From assembly GCF_014204975.1 (NCBI RefSeq), contig NZ_JACHMM010000001.1, positions 3,720,001 through 3,784,000 of the forward strand: DNA of 64,000 bases, read 5' to 3'. The notes under the pieces were generated by a model. It was not told the origin of the DNA. It did not search any database and saw only the letters and a list, made by a program, of their open reading frames with translations. Below, piece by piece: positions 36,625 through 45,707 of the stretch. The stretch is from Jiangella mangrovi (lineage in GTDB: Bacteria; Actinomycetota; Actinomycetes; Jiangellales; Jiangellaceae). The position numbers were made by a program, and so were the translations under genes. The first letter of the stretch is position 1, and every line of letters starts with the position of its first letter.

Positions 36625-37902
36625 TCACCGCTCCGCCCCGGCGCGAGACCTCGGGTAGACGAGCTCGGCGGTCGCGGCCGCGCCCGGCGTCACCAGCTCG
36701 AGGCCGCCGTCCTGCACCTGCACCGCGCCCATGGGCTTGCCCCAGTTGCGGCCGCGGCGGTCGAAGTCGATCGGCCCGTAGAACGTCTCGGCGTCCAGGT
36801 CCAGCAGGGCGGCGCGGACGGCGTCGGTGCCGGTGGAGCCGGCCGCCTCGATGGCCAGCTGCAGCGCCAGGGCGGCGGCCGTCGCGCCGGCGGCGTGGTA
36901 GGTCGGGGCCTCGCCGTAGCGGGCGCTGTACCGCTCGGCGTAGTCGGCGCCGGTGCCGAACGACGCGCCCGGAGCGCCCGCCCCGTCGCCCGGCCGGCGC
37001 ATCGACGCCTCCCACTGCGTCGGCCCGATGACCAGCTCGGCGGCGTCGCCCAGCTCGTCGGCGAAGGCGGGGTTGCTCGGCGCGACGGTGAGGATCATCG
37101 CCTCGGGCTCGAAGCCCTGCTCCTCGGCCGCCCGGGTGAACCGCAGCCCGTCGACGAAGTGCCCGCCGACGAAGAGGACGTCCGGGTCGAGGTCGCGGAA
37201 CTTCGCCACGATGCCCGCCACGCCGGCCAGCGTCCGCGGGTACGTCTCGACCGCCAAGACGCGCATGCCGAGGCGGCGCGCGTGCTCGGCTGCGCCCTCG
37301 CCGGCGTCGATGGGGAAGTCTGCGTCCTGGTAGGCGACGACCAGCGTCTCGGCGCCGCGGGTGGCCAGCACGTCGAGCACCGACTCGGCGTAGCGCGAGG
37401 CCACCGTCATGACGCTGAAGAAGTAGCGCGAGCCGCGGTCGAACAGCGCGTCGGAGGCGCCGTTGCCGGTGACGAGGAGGGTGCGGTGCCGCTCGGCGAT
37501 CGCGCCGGCGGCCGCGTTCAGCCCGCTGGAGAACGGCCCGAGCAGGAAGCCGGCCCCGTCGTGCACGATGAGCCGCTCGGTCAGCGCCGCCGCCTGGCCG
37601 GGGTCGCTCTCGTCGTCGTAGTAGACGATCTCGGCGCGCAGCCGGCGATCGCCGACGCGGATGCCGCCGTGCTCGCCGTTGACCCAGTCGAGCCAGACGT
37701 CGTAGCCGCGGCGGACGTCGCGCCCCTCCTGCGCGTACCGGCCGGTGTCGCTGACGGTGGCGCCGAAGCGGATCACCCCGTCGAAACCGCCGCGAACGCC
37801 GTCGGCCGGGTCCGGGGGAGTCGACGTCCGAGGGCCGGCGAGACCGCAGGCCACGAGTGCGGCCAGGACGGGGGCCAGCGCCGCCACGCGCCACAGTCGC
37901 AC
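36625..37902 (-). CDS. LIV-type ABC substrate-binding lipoprotein
   Basis: A 425-residue periplasmic-binding-protein type I (Peripla_BP_6, LivK-like) lipoprotein. Signal peptide with lipobox LAALVAC; then GVIRFGATVSDTGRYAQEG, VYYDDESDPGQAAALTERLI, FLLGPFSSGLNAAAGAIAER and VLFVGGHFVDGLRF. GTG at 37902 is chosen because GGGGG precedes it by 6 bases and it gives a compact signal peptide; an in-frame GTG at 37923 lacks a site. First gene of the LIV-type operon; the upstream RR/HK genes point the same way but lie 140 bases off. Confidence 0.88.
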   Translation of the reverse strand: MRLWRVAALAPVLAALVACGLAGPRTSTPPDPADGVRGGFDGVIRFGATVSDTGRYAQEGRDVRRGYDVWLDWVNGEHGGIRVGDRRLRAEIVYYDDESDPGQAAALTERLIVHDGAGFLLGPFSSGLNAAAGAIAERHRTLLVTGNGASDALFDRGSRYFFSVMTVASRYAESVLDVLATRGAETLVVAYQDADFPIDAGEGAAEHARRLGMRVLAVETYPRTLAGVAGIVAKFRDLDPDVLFVGGHFVDGLRFTRAAEEQGFEPEAMILTVAPSNPAFADELGDAAELVIGPTQWEASMRRPGDGAGAPGASFGTGADYAERYSARYGEAPTYHAAGATAAALALQLAIEAAGSTGTDAVRAALLDLDAETFYGPIDFDRRGRNWGKPMGAVQVQDGGLELVTPGAAATAELVYPRSRAGAER

Positions 37903-38041
37903 GCCGGGCCCCCAATCTCGCACGTCTCGCGGACCGATGACGTACGGTGACCCTGGCCTCGCGGCTCGCCGTCGTCAACGGCGCGGATGCCCCTTCGGGG
38001 ACTTCTTTGGCTCGATTTGACGTGCTGCCGCGTGCGGCCCC

Positions 38042-38731
38042 TCAGCCACCGAACCGGTAGCCCAGGCCGTGCTCGGTGACGAAGTACGCGGGGTGGGCGG
38101 GATCGTCCTCGAACTTCTGCCGCAGCCGGCTCACGTAGACCCGCACGTACTGCGTCTCGCCGCCATAGCCGGGCCCCCAGACGTCGCGCAGGATCCGCGC
38201 GTGCGGCAGCGACTTGCCGGCGTTCTCCATGAAGTAGCGCAGCAGCGTCAGCTCGGTGCGGGTGAGGTCGACCTCGCGGCCGCGGACGGCGGCGCGCAGC
38301 GACTCGGTGTCGAGCTCGAGGTCGCGGTGGCGCAGGACGGTGTCGTCGCCGGACCGGGCATGCCAGCGGACGCGACGCAGCGCGCTGCGGACCCGGGCCA
38401 GCAGTTCGTCGACGCCGAACGGCTTCACCAGGCAGTCGTCGGCGCCCTCGTCGAGGCAGCGGACCTTGTCGGCCTCGGTGTCCAGCGCGGTCAGCACGAT
38501 GATCGGCATCACCGAGGTCAGCCGGATGCGCCGGCACGTCTCGAGGCCGTCGAGGCCGGGCATCATGATGTCGAGCACGACGAGGTCGGGGTGGACGCGG
38601 TCGACCAGCGCGAGCGCCTCGAGCCCGTTGCGGGCGGTGGTCACCTCGAAGCCGCGGGCGGCCAGGTTGCGGGCCACGAACTGCCGCAGCGCGTCGTCGT
38701 CGTCGACCACCAGCACCCGAGCGCCTGTCAT
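38042..38731 (-). CDS. OmpR-family response regulator (KdpE-like)
   Basis: A 229-residue response regulator: acidic VVDDDD, Asp54 in LVVLDIMMPGLDG, Lys in CLVKPFG, and a winged helix (RTELTLLRYFMENAGKSLPH, YVRVYVSRLRQKFEDDP, GLGYRFGG). Its ATG overlaps the stop of the preceding kinase gene (ATGA), so it is the output protein of that kinase. Overall similarity is to KdpE/PhoP-like regulators; no kdp genes are near. The divergent-looking neighbour downstream is the LIV-type operon, a candidate target. Confidence 0.91.
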   Translation of the reverse strand: MTGARVLVVDDDDALRQFVARNLAARGFEVTTARNGLEALALVDRVHPDLVVLDIMMPGLDGLETCRRIRLTSVMPIIVLTALDTEADKVRCLDEGADDCLVKPFGVDELLARVRSALRRVRWHARSGDDTVLRHRDLELDTESLRAAVRGREVDLTRTELTLLRYFMENAGKSLPHARILRDVWGPGYGGETQYVRVYVSRLRQKFEDDPAHPAYFVTEHGLGYRFGG

Positions 38732-41013
38732 GCGTCTGCCTCCCCGGCCGGAATCGTGAGCACGAACGACGTCCCCGGCCGCTCCGGACGGCACCGGACC
38801 CGGCCGCCATGAGCCTCGACGAAACCGCGGCAGATCGCCAGCCCCAGTCCGAGTCCCCCCGCCTGCCGGGCCAGTCCGTCGTCGCCCCGGACGAAGCTCT
38901 CGAAGATCCGCTCGCCGAGGTCGGGCGGGACGCCGGTGCCGCGGTCGCGGACGGTGACGCGCAGCTCCCCGCCGGTGAGCTGCGCGGTGACGGTGACGGG
39001 CTGCCCCTCCGGCGAGAACTTCAGCGCGTTGCCGACGAGGTTGCTGATGGCGGTTTCGATGCGGGACCGGTCGACGTCGACGGTGGCGCGGCCGCGGGGG
39101 AGGCGCAGGTCCAGGCGTTCGCGGTCGGCGGTGGACCGGCCGGCGACCGCGCGCCGGACCAGCTCGGCCACGCCGACCGGCTCGCGCCGGATGGTCAGCG
39201 CGCCGGCCTCGATGCGCGACATGTCCAGCAGGTCGCGGACCAGCGCGGTGAGCCGGTCGGTCTCGGCGGAGATGGTGGTGAGGAACTGCCGCTGCTCCTC
39301 GACCGACCACTCGATGTCCTCGGCGAGCAGGGTCGACGCGTAGCCCTTGATGCTGGCCAGCGGCGTGCGCAGCTCGTGCGACGCGGTGGCCAGCAGCGAC
39401 GCCTTCAGCCTCGCCACGAGGCGGTCGTGGGTGATGTCCTGCCAGAGATGCCCGTGGCCGATCGGGGCGCCGCGCTCGTCGGCGACGGTGAAGGTGCGCA
39501 GCCGCAGGTCGCGCTGGACGCCGTCGGCCTTCGTCGTCACCTCGCGCGACGCGGGCAGGACCTCGCCGGGCTCACCGCCGGGCGCGACGGCGGGGTCGGC
39601 GCCGAGGCGGCGCAGCAGGCTGCCGACGTCGTCGCCGGTCATCCCCTGTCCGGGGCTGCCGAGCAGGGCCGCCGCCGCGGCGTTGTGGTAGGCGACCCGG
39701 CCGTCGGGGCCGGCCAGGACCAGGCCGTCGTCGAGGCTCTCGATGATCGCCTCGAGCCGCCGGCTCTGCTCCTGCAACCGCGCGTCGATGCGGGTGTAGA
39801 GCGCGGCGTTCTCGATGGCGATCGACGCGAACCGGGCGAAGCTGGTCGCCAGCTCCAGCTCGGAGTGGCTGTACCGGTACGCCTCGGACCGGTACAGCAG
39901 CAGCACCGACGGCGGCGCCATGCTGGTGGCCAGGGGGATCGCGAGGACGCTGCGGTGGTCGAAGCGCGGCGAGCCGTCGCGGACGGCGGCGAAGGAGAGG
40001 TCGGCGGCGGTGTCGGACACCTGCACCGGCTCGCCCGAGCGCAGCGCCCGCAGCGACGGCGAGCCGGGCTCGGCGACGTCGGCGCGCAGGTCGGCGACGA
40101 ACGCGTCGGACAGGCCGCGGCTGGCCCGCACCAGCACGGCGCCGGCCCGCTCGTCGAGGGTGACGACGGCGCAGCGCTCGACCCCGAACAGCCGCTGCAG
40201 CTGGCCGAGGACGCGGTCGAGCACCTCGTCGCCGTCGAGCGACGCGCCGACCGCCCGGATCGTCTCGAGCAGCGTCGACAGCTGCAGGAACCGGCGGCCG
40301 ACGTCCTGCTCGACGCCGGCCAGGCTGCGGGCCAGCCGGCCGGCGTGGTCGTCGCGCCGGGCCACACGGTCGACCCGCGGGCGGGTCTCGTCGCGGATCC
40401 GGCCGCGCCAGCGCAGGTCCTCGGTCGCAGCCAGCAGGTCGTCCATGGGCCGGCGCACACCCCACCGGAACAGCGCCCACGCGATGACGGCGAGCAGCGC
40501 GGCGCCGCCCGCGACCGCGGCGAGCATGACCGCGACGGCGCCGGGGCCGGGCGCGTCGGGCCGGCCGAGCAGGACGACGGTGCCGTCGGGCAGCCGCGCC
40601 GCGACGAACGACCAGGGCGTGCCGCCGGGGTCGCGACTGTCGAACCGGGCGGTGAGCCGGGCGTCGCGGGCCACCAGGCCGGTCCACCGCTGCCAGCGCG
40701 CGTCGCCACCGTCGCCGGCGAGGGCCGGCGGCGTCACCGTTCCGTCAGCCGCGACCAGCCACACACCGCTGCGCCCACCCGGCTCCGCGGGCAGGGCCCC
40801 GGCGCGCTCGTCGGCGGGCAACAGTGCCAGGGTGCCGGCCAGCGCGGCGACGGTGTCGGCGTCGCGCTGAGCCAGTTCGGCCGTGAGGTCGCGGACGTTC
40901 CACCACACCGTCGCGCCGGCGGCGGCCACGATGAGCGCCGCCGCCACACCCGCCGCGACCAGCGCGCGCCGCCATCGTCCGGCGGCCGGGATGCGGGGGA
41001 GCGGCGCGTCCAT
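38728..41013 (-). CDS. Sensor histidine kinase with GAF and PAS domains
   Basis: A 761-residue kinase. One N-terminal helix (ALVAAGVAAALIVAAAGATV) and a second near residue 165 enclose a short external sensor; a GAF domain (residues about 240-400: LLETIRAVGASLDGDEVLDRVL, HRSVLAIPLATSMAPPSVLLL) is followed by a PAS domain (LEAIIESLDDGLVLAGPDGRV), HisKA (ATASHELRTPLASIKGYAST, His about 545) and HATPase (ISNLVGNALKF, RDRGTGV, GLGLGLAIC). Intracellular redox or ligand sensing by GAF/PAS is likely. It starts 10 bases after an MFS gene and overlaps the regulator gene by 4 bases. Confidence 0.91.
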   Translation of the reverse strand: MDAPLPRIPAAGRWRRALVAAGVAAALIVAAAGATVWWNVRDLTAELAQRDADTVAALAGTLALLPADERAGALPAEPGGRSGVWLVAADGTVTPPALAGDGGDARWQRWTGLVARDARLTARFDSRDPGGTPWSFVAARLPDGTVVLLGRPDAPGPGAVAVMLAAVAGGAALLAVIAWALFRWGVRRPMDDLLAATEDLRWRGRIRDETRPRVDRVARRDDHAGRLARSLAGVEQDVGRRFLQLSTLLETIRAVGASLDGDEVLDRVLGQLQRLFGVERCAVVTLDERAGAVLVRASRGLSDAFVADLRADVAEPGSPSLRALRSGEPVQVSDTAADLSFAAVRDGSPRFDHRSVLAIPLATSMAPPSVLLLYRSEAYRYSHSELELATSFARFASIAIENAALYTRIDARLQEQSRRLEAIIESLDDGLVLAGPDGRVAYHNAAAAALLGSPGQGMTGDDVGSLLRRLGADPAVAPGGEPGEVLPASREVTTKADGVQRDLRLRTFTVADERGAPIGHGHLWQDITHDRLVARLKASLLATASHELRTPLASIKGYASTLLAEDIEWSVEEQRQFLTTISAETDRLTALVRDLLDMSRIEAGALTIRREPVGVAELVRRAVAGRSTADRERLDLRLPRGRATVDVDRSRIETAISNLVGNALKFSPEGQPVTVTAQLTGGELRVTVRDRGTGVPPDLGERIFESFVRGDDGLARQAGGLGLGLAICRGFVEAHGGRVRCRPERPGTSFVLTIPAGEADA

Positions 41014-41022
41014 GGCGGCCCA

Positions 41023-42297
41023 TCATGCCCGGGTCGCCGACGGTCCCGCGCCGCCGCGGCCCGGCCGGACCCCGTGGACCAGGGCCGCCGCGAGCAGCAC
41101 CGCGCAGGTGACGAACGCGACGATGCCGGTCCAGCCGGCCGCCGCGAACGCCAGCCCGCTCAGCGACCCGCCGAGACTGCTGCCGGCGTAGTACGCGGTC
41201 AGGTACAGCGCCGACGCCTGGGCCCGGCCTCGGACCGCTCGCGCGCTGACGGCGGTGCTCGCCGACGCGTGCGCGCCGAAGAAGCCGACCGTGAACAGCA
41301 CGAGCCCCGCGACCACGCAGGCGAGCACGTCGGGCCAGGTCAGCAGGATGGCGATCTGCGCGAGCAGCACGCCGGCCCACAGCACGGCGCGCCGGCCCAC
41401 CCGGTCGCCGACGCGCCCGGCCACCCCGGCGGAGATCGACCCCGGCACGTAGGCCAGGAACACCAGCCCCACCACGGCGGCCGAGAGCGTGAACGGCGCG
41501 GCGAGCAGGCGGTACGGAAGGTAGTTGTACACGGTGACGAACGCCGACATCAGCACGAAGCTGAGCCCGAACAGCCGCAGCAGCACGGGGTCGCGCAGGT
41601 GGGCGATGACGTGCTGGACGGCCGTGGCGTCGGCCCCCCGCGCAGCGGTCGCCGTGCGCATCGGGGCGGCGGCGTCGCCGTCGGCCCGCGTCGGCAGCAG
41701 CCACCAGAACGCCGCCAGGCAGCCGGTGGCGAACACGGCGACGACGGCGAACGCGGCCCGCCAGCCGAGCAGGTCGGCGACGGCCGCGGAGATCAGCCGT
41801 CCGGACAGCCCGCCCATGGTGTTGCCGGCGACGAACAGGCCGACGGCCCCGCCCAGCCCGGAGGGGTGGATGGTCCGCCCGAGGTAGGCGATGGCCAGCG
41901 CGGGCACGCCGGCCATCGCGACGCCCTGCGCCGCCCGCAGCGCCAGCAGCACCGGGAAGCTCGGCGCCAGCGGCACCAGCACCGCGACCAGCGTGGCGGC
42001 CGCCAGCGACACCGTCATGACCCGCGACGTGCCCCACCGCGACGACACCGAGCTCATCGGCAGCAGCGAGACCGCGATGGTGCCGGTGGCCGCCGACAGG
42101 GCCAGGCTGGCGGTCGCGGCGGAGACAACGAAGTCGTCGGAGAGCAGCGGCAGCACCGCCTGCGCCCCGTACAGCAGCGCGAACGTGCCGGCGCCGGCCA
42201 GGAACGCAGCCGCGCTGGCCCGCCGGTAGCCGGCCGAACCGCGGCGGTACCCGCCCGGCGGCGGCTCGGCCGCTGCGGGTCCACGCGCGAGCGGCAT
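41023..42297 (-). CDS. MFS transporter (YnfM/arabinose-efflux-like)
   Basis: A 424-residue, 12-helix MFS protein: FLAGAGTFALLYGAQAVLPLL, ATGTIAVSLLPMSSVSSRWGTSRVM and the second-half GRVGDRVGRRAVLWAGVLL. The architecture and LPLLSDDF resemble YnfM/YbcL-type efflux proteins. ATG at 42297 is chosen; no clear ribosome site is seen, and an upstream start at 42354 is possible. It is the first gene of a likely MFS-kinase-regulator operon, which would tie efflux to sensing. An imperfect GAAT-N8-ATTC dyad lies upstream at 42348-42363. Confidence 0.84.
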   Translation of the reverse strand: MPLARGPAAAEPPPGGYRRGSAGYRRASAAAFLAGAGTFALLYGAQAVLPLLSDDFVVSAATASLALSAATGTIAVSLLPMSSVSSRWGTSRVMTVSLAAATLVAVLVPLAPSFPVLLALRAAQGVAMAGVPALAIAYLGRTIHPSGLGGAVGLFVAGNTMGGLSGRLISAAVADLLGWRAAFAVVAVFATGCLAAFWWLLPTRADGDAAAPMRTATAARGADATAVQHVIAHLRDPVLLRLFGLSFVLMSAFVTVYNYLPYRLLAAPFTLSAAVVGLVFLAYVPGSISAGVAGRVGDRVGRRAVLWAGVLLAQIAILLTWPDVLACVVAGLVLFTVGFFGAHASASTAVSARAVRGRAQASALYLTAYYAGSSLGGSLSGLAFAAAGWTGIVAFVTCAVLLAAALVHGVRPGRGGAGPSATRA

Positions 42298-42385
42298 GAG
42301 GCCGACTCTAGACGTCACGACGGCGACAATAGCCGGTCCGCGACTGTGAATCATGACTCATTCCGGCTGCATCCATGACCCCGCG

Positions 42386-42447
42386 TTGATGATTCTTTGA
42401 TGTTCTCGGCCGCCCTGTTGACGTCGTGTTGAGACGCGTTGTTGACG
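42386..42447 (+). promoter_or_regulatory. 11-base-spaced TTGA repeats and promoter before the FKBP gene
   Basis: TTGATGA at 42386 and TTGATGT at 42397 start 11 bases apart, as do TTGACGT at 42418 and TTGAGAC at 42429. Direct repeats at one helical turn are the usual binding pattern of OmpR/PhoB-type regulators. TTGACG (42442-42447) with GATATC 16 bases on is a possible promoter for the gene at 42530. Confidence 0.4.
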
Positions 42448-42529
42448 CGCCGATTCCGGGGTCGATATCGTCCCCTCCAGCCCACTCGGGCGGCGCTCGT
42501 TCATTTGCTCTCATCGGTGAGGAGCTGTG

Positions 42530-43483
42530 GTGCGCGCAACGGCATTCGTGATCATCGCGGGGCTCTGCCTGGCGGTCGCGGGCTGCTCGGCCGGCGACGG
42601 CGGAAGCGGCGGCGACGGCTTCGGGGTCACCGTCGCGGGCGGCTTCGGCGAGGAGCCCGAGATCCGGGTCGGCGACGGCGATCCCGCGGGCGAGCTGCGC
42701 GTCGACGTGCTCTCCGGCGGCGACGGCGAGGACGTCGTCGACCCGGGCGAGTTCGTCCTGGCGAACTACCTCGGGCAGACCTGGGCGCCGGACGCCGAGG
42801 GCGACGTCAACGTCGTCGAGAACTCCTTCACGACCGGTGCGCCGGTCGGGTTCCCGGTCGGCGTCGGAGCCGTGCTGCCCGGCTGGGACGAGGGCCTGGC
42901 CGGCCAGCGGGTCGGGTCGCGGGTGCTGGTGTCCATCCCGCCGGCGCTGGGCTACGGCGAGCGGAGCACCGGCTCGATCCCCGGCAACTCGACGCTCCTG
43001 TACGTGTTCGACCTGGTCGCGGCATTCGGCGAGGACCAGGGGGTGTCCGGCGAGCCGGTCGAGGCGCTGCCGGACGGGCTGCCCGCGGTCAGCGGCGAGG
43101 GCGCCGCGGAACCCGTGGTCGAGTTCGGGTCCACCGCCTGGCCGGTCGAGGAGTCCGGCGCGACGCTGCTCGTCCGGGGCGACGGCGCGGAGTTCGGCGA
43201 CAACCTCGTCGTCAAGGTGCTCACCGCCTCGTACAGCACCGGCGAGGTGCTCTACTCCAGCTGGCGCGAGACCCCGGTCGCCATCCCGGTCGACGGCACC
43301 GGCGCGTTGCCCGGGCTCGCCGACGCGCTGGCCGGCGCCCGGGTCGGCAGCCGGGTGCTGGTGCGCGTCTCCGTCGACGACAACACCGAGGAGCCGATGG
43401 ACATGATGGGCATGGCGGAGCCGCTCGCGCCGACGCCGGGCGACCCGCTGGCCATCGTCGTCGACGTCATCGGAACCTACTGA
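42530..43483 (+). CDS. FKBP-type peptidyl-prolyl isomerase-like lipoprotein with two FKBP domains
   Basis: A 317-residue exported lipoprotein: signal peptide with lipobox LAVAGC (Cys about 18), glycine-rich linker, then a first FKBP-like domain (VVDPGEFVLANYLGQTW, VGVGAVLPGWDEGLAGQRVGSRVLVSIPPALGYGE, STLLYVFDLV), in which the GYG and the hydrophobic pocket look intact, and a second, degenerate one (NLVVKVLTASYSTGEVLYSSW, GALPGLADALAGARVGSRVLV) that lacks the ALGYG loop. It likely folds or holds secreted proteins at the outer face of the membrane. Two adjacent GTG codons exist (42527, 42530); the second is better spaced from AGGAG. Confidence 0.82.
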   Translation: MRATAFVIIAGLCLAVAGCSAGDGGSGGDGFGVTVAGGFGEEPEIRVGDGDPAGELRVDVLSGGDGEDVVDPGEFVLANYLGQTWAPDAEGDVNVVENSFTTGAPVGFPVGVGAVLPGWDEGLAGQRVGSRVLVSIPPALGYGERSTGSIPGNSTLLYVFDLVAAFGEDQGVSGEPVEALPDGLPAVSGEGAAEPVVEFGSTAWPVEESGATLLVRGDGAEFGDNLVVKVLTASYSTGEVLYSSWRETPVAIPVDGTGALPGLADALAGARVGSRVLVRVSVDDNTEEPMDMMGMAEPLAPTPGDPLAIVVDVIGTY

Positions 43484-43502
43484 CGCTCCATTTCCGGCCG
43501 CA

Positions 43503-43589
43503 TTGACGAACTGTTGATGAATGCCGGACCGGCATTGACGAAGAGTTGTCGCGGCGCGTCTTGATCGGCGAATTCGCGCCTTGTTACGT
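43503..43589 (+). promoter_or_regulatory. Paired 11-base direct repeats and promoter before the LVIVD gene
   Basis: TTGACGA (43503), TTGATGA (43514), TTGACGA (43535) and TTGTCGC (43546) form two pairs, each with an 11-base period and 32 bases apart. On the other strand the units read like RTTCRTCAAYR, close to PHO-box-type 11-base units. TTGATC (43561-43566) and TTACGT (43584-43589), spaced by 17, form a plausible promoter immediately downstream. Confidence 0.5.
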
Positions 43590-43630
43590 TGCGCACGTCG
43601 GGTTGGATCTCAGAGAGGAGAATCCTCGTC

Positions 43631-45706
43631 ATGGCTCCGGTGAAACGCAGGTTCAACGCGACGATCACCGCCGTCGCGCTCGTCTCCGCATTGCTCTCGG
43701 TGTTGTTGATCCCCGCCGCCACCGGATCGCCGTCCGCGGCCCCGGCCCGGCCGCAGCCCGCCGCGGCCGCGACGTCGGGATCGGAGGCGAACTGCCAGCC
43801 CGGCGACCGGCCCGAGAGCGGCCTGCAGGGCGGCGTGCCCGGCTTCGAGCGGCAGGCGCCGCTGGGCTTCCAGGGCTTCTGGTGCGCCATGGGCATCGTC
43901 GGCCAGAACACGCTGCGCGACCGCGGCGCGTTCGGCTCGACGGCGTTCGTCAACAACGGCGAGTACGGCTTCTGCAACTACTCGAGCATGCGCAACCCGT
44001 CGGACCCCGAGGACCCCGACACCGGCACCATGGTGCTGGACCTCACGGTGCCGTCGGAGCCCACCATCGTCGACATCCTGCGCACCCCGGCCATGATGCA
44101 GTCGTACTCCGCGCTGCAGACCGAGAGCGGGTTCCTGGCCGGGGCATACCAGAACGCCAAGCCGTTCGACATCTATGACGTCAACGACTGCCTGAACCCG
44201 TCGTTCCAGGGCTTCACCATGACCGCCGGCGGCAACCACGACGGCTGGCTCACCCCGGACGGCACCACCTACTACGGCGTGCAGTTCGGCGGCGGCAGCC
44301 CGCTGAGCAACCCCTTGGACGAGGACATCCATGTCCTCGACGTCTCCGACCCGACCGACCCGAAGCAGCTGCTGACCTGGAACCGCGTCGGCACGTACGG
44401 CACGGGAGACCTGCCGCCGGAGATCCGCGACCTGACGGCGCCCACGTACAACTTCCACGACGCCAGCACCAACGAGGACGGCACCCGCCTCTACATCGCG
44501 CTCTACGGCGGCACACAGCCCCTCGGTGGCGGCGGTGGCGAGCCCGGCCGGTGCGCCAACGGCCTCATGGTGCTCGACTCGTCCGACGTCGCCGAGCGGC
44601 GGCCGAACCCCAAGCTCGAGTTCGTCAGCTTCCTGTCCTGGTGCGACGAGCCCGACCCGGGCGGCTACGAGGACGGCTCGACGGCGGCCAGCCACGCCAC
44701 CGTCTACGCCAAGCACCAGAACGGCAAGGAGTACGTCATCACCACCGACGAGGGCCCGGCCCTCACCGGCAGCGCCCAGGGCGCGTGCCGGCAGCTCACC
44801 TACGCCCGGCTCATCGACATCAGCGACGAGAACGCGCCGCGGACGGTGCCCGGGTCGCGCTGGACGCCCGAGGTCAACGAGGCCGAGAACTGCCAGACGC
44901 TGCTCGACCAGAACTACCACGCCGGCATGACGCACTACTTCGCCGTCGACGACCGCGATGGCTTCCGGTACGTGTTCTACGCGTCGTCGAACCAGGGCAT
45001 CCGAGTGGTCGACTACCTCGACCCCGAGAACCCGGAGGAGGTCGCGTACTTCATGGCGCCGCGGCACCCCACGCTGACGTCGGTGACGGGCACCGACTAC
45101 ACCCGGCCGGACGCGCCGTACGACCCGCAGAACTGCTTCATCCACACCGGCTGGAACCAGAACGGCCTGATCATCCTCGAGATCACCGACCCCGAGCACA
45201 ACCCGTGCATGCGCAAGACCGTGCAGGGCGCGGGCATGGTCACCGGCGACAACGGCGAGCGCGTGCGGTTCGACCTGCAGGCCCGGCGGACCGACAGCGG
45301 GATCATGGGCGGGCTGACGGTGCGGGGGACCGGCGGGTCCCGGGGCGACGTCCCCGACGTCGAGGTCGACGACCTCACGTTCCTCGGCAGCCCCCGGGAC
45401 CGGTGCGGCACCGTCCCGTCGACGGCCAACTCGCTGCAGCTCGACGGCACCGGCACCATCGACGGCGTCGACGCCGCGTTCCGCATCTGCGTCCAGGACA
45501 ACGCCCGGTCCGGCCAGGGCAAGGCCGACCGCGTCCACGTCGTCTGCACCAGCGGCTGCGACTGGTCGCTCACCGGCGAGCTGCGCGGCGGCACGATCAA
45601 TGTCCGGGGCGAGCACGGCGAGCGGTTCTCCGCACCTCCGCCGCCGCCCGCTCCGCGGCCCGCCCAGCCGCTGCCGCCGCCGGTGGAGATGCCGGAGGAC
45701 GACTGA
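43631..45706 (+). CDS. Secreted LVIVD-repeat beta-propeller protein
   Basis: A 691-residue exported protein with a signal peptide (KRRFNATITAVALVSALLSV...) and an Ala/Pro-rich N-terminus. The body consists of LVIVD-type blades (DIHVLDVSDPTDPKQLLTW, LMVLDSSDVAERR, IRVVDYLDPENPEEVAYFM, GLIILEITDPEHN), which build a beta-propeller, with many cysteines suggesting disulphides. The last 150 residues (VRFDLQARRTDSGIMGGLTV, ADRVHVVC) form a separate beta domain and a Pro-rich tail. No catalytic motif is seen; a binding or scaffold role outside the cell is likely. GAGAGGAG precedes the ATG. Its stop is immediately followed by the DUF305 gene. Confidence 0.8.
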   Translation: MAPVKRRFNATITAVALVSALLSVLLIPAATGSPSAAPARPQPAAAATSGSEANCQPGDRPESGLQGGVPGFERQAPLGFQGFWCAMGIVGQNTLRDRGAFGSTAFVNNGEYGFCNYSSMRNPSDPEDPDTGTMVLDLTVPSEPTIVDILRTPAMMQSYSALQTESGFLAGAYQNAKPFDIYDVNDCLNPSFQGFTMTAGGNHDGWLTPDGTTYYGVQFGGGSPLSNPLDEDIHVLDVSDPTDPKQLLTWNRVGTYGTGDLPPEIRDLTAPTYNFHDASTNEDGTRLYIALYGGTQPLGGGGGEPGRCANGLMVLDSSDVAERRPNPKLEFVSFLSWCDEPDPGGYEDGSTAASHATVYAKHQNGKEYVITTDEGPALTGSAQGACRQLTYARLIDISDENAPRTVPGSRWTPEVNEAENCQTLLDQNYHAGMTHYFAVDDRDGFRYVFYASSNQGIRVVDYLDPENPEEVAYFMAPRHPTLTSVTGTDYTRPDAPYDPQNCFIHTGWNQNGLIILEITDPEHNPCMRKTVQGAGMVTGDNGERVRFDLQARRTDSGIMGGLTVRGTGGSRGDVPDVEVDDLTFLGSPRDRCGTVPSTANSLQLDGTGTIDGVDAAFRICVQDNARSGQGKADRVHVVCTSGCDWSLTGELRGGTINVRGEHGERFSAPPPPPAPRPAQPLPPPVEMPEDD

Positions 45707-45707
45707 C

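Noticed and set aside
38042-41013. KdpDE potassium sensor pair
   Set aside because: The regulator is KdpE-like, but the kinase lacks the KdpD N-terminal and Usp domains, and no kdp transporter gene is near.
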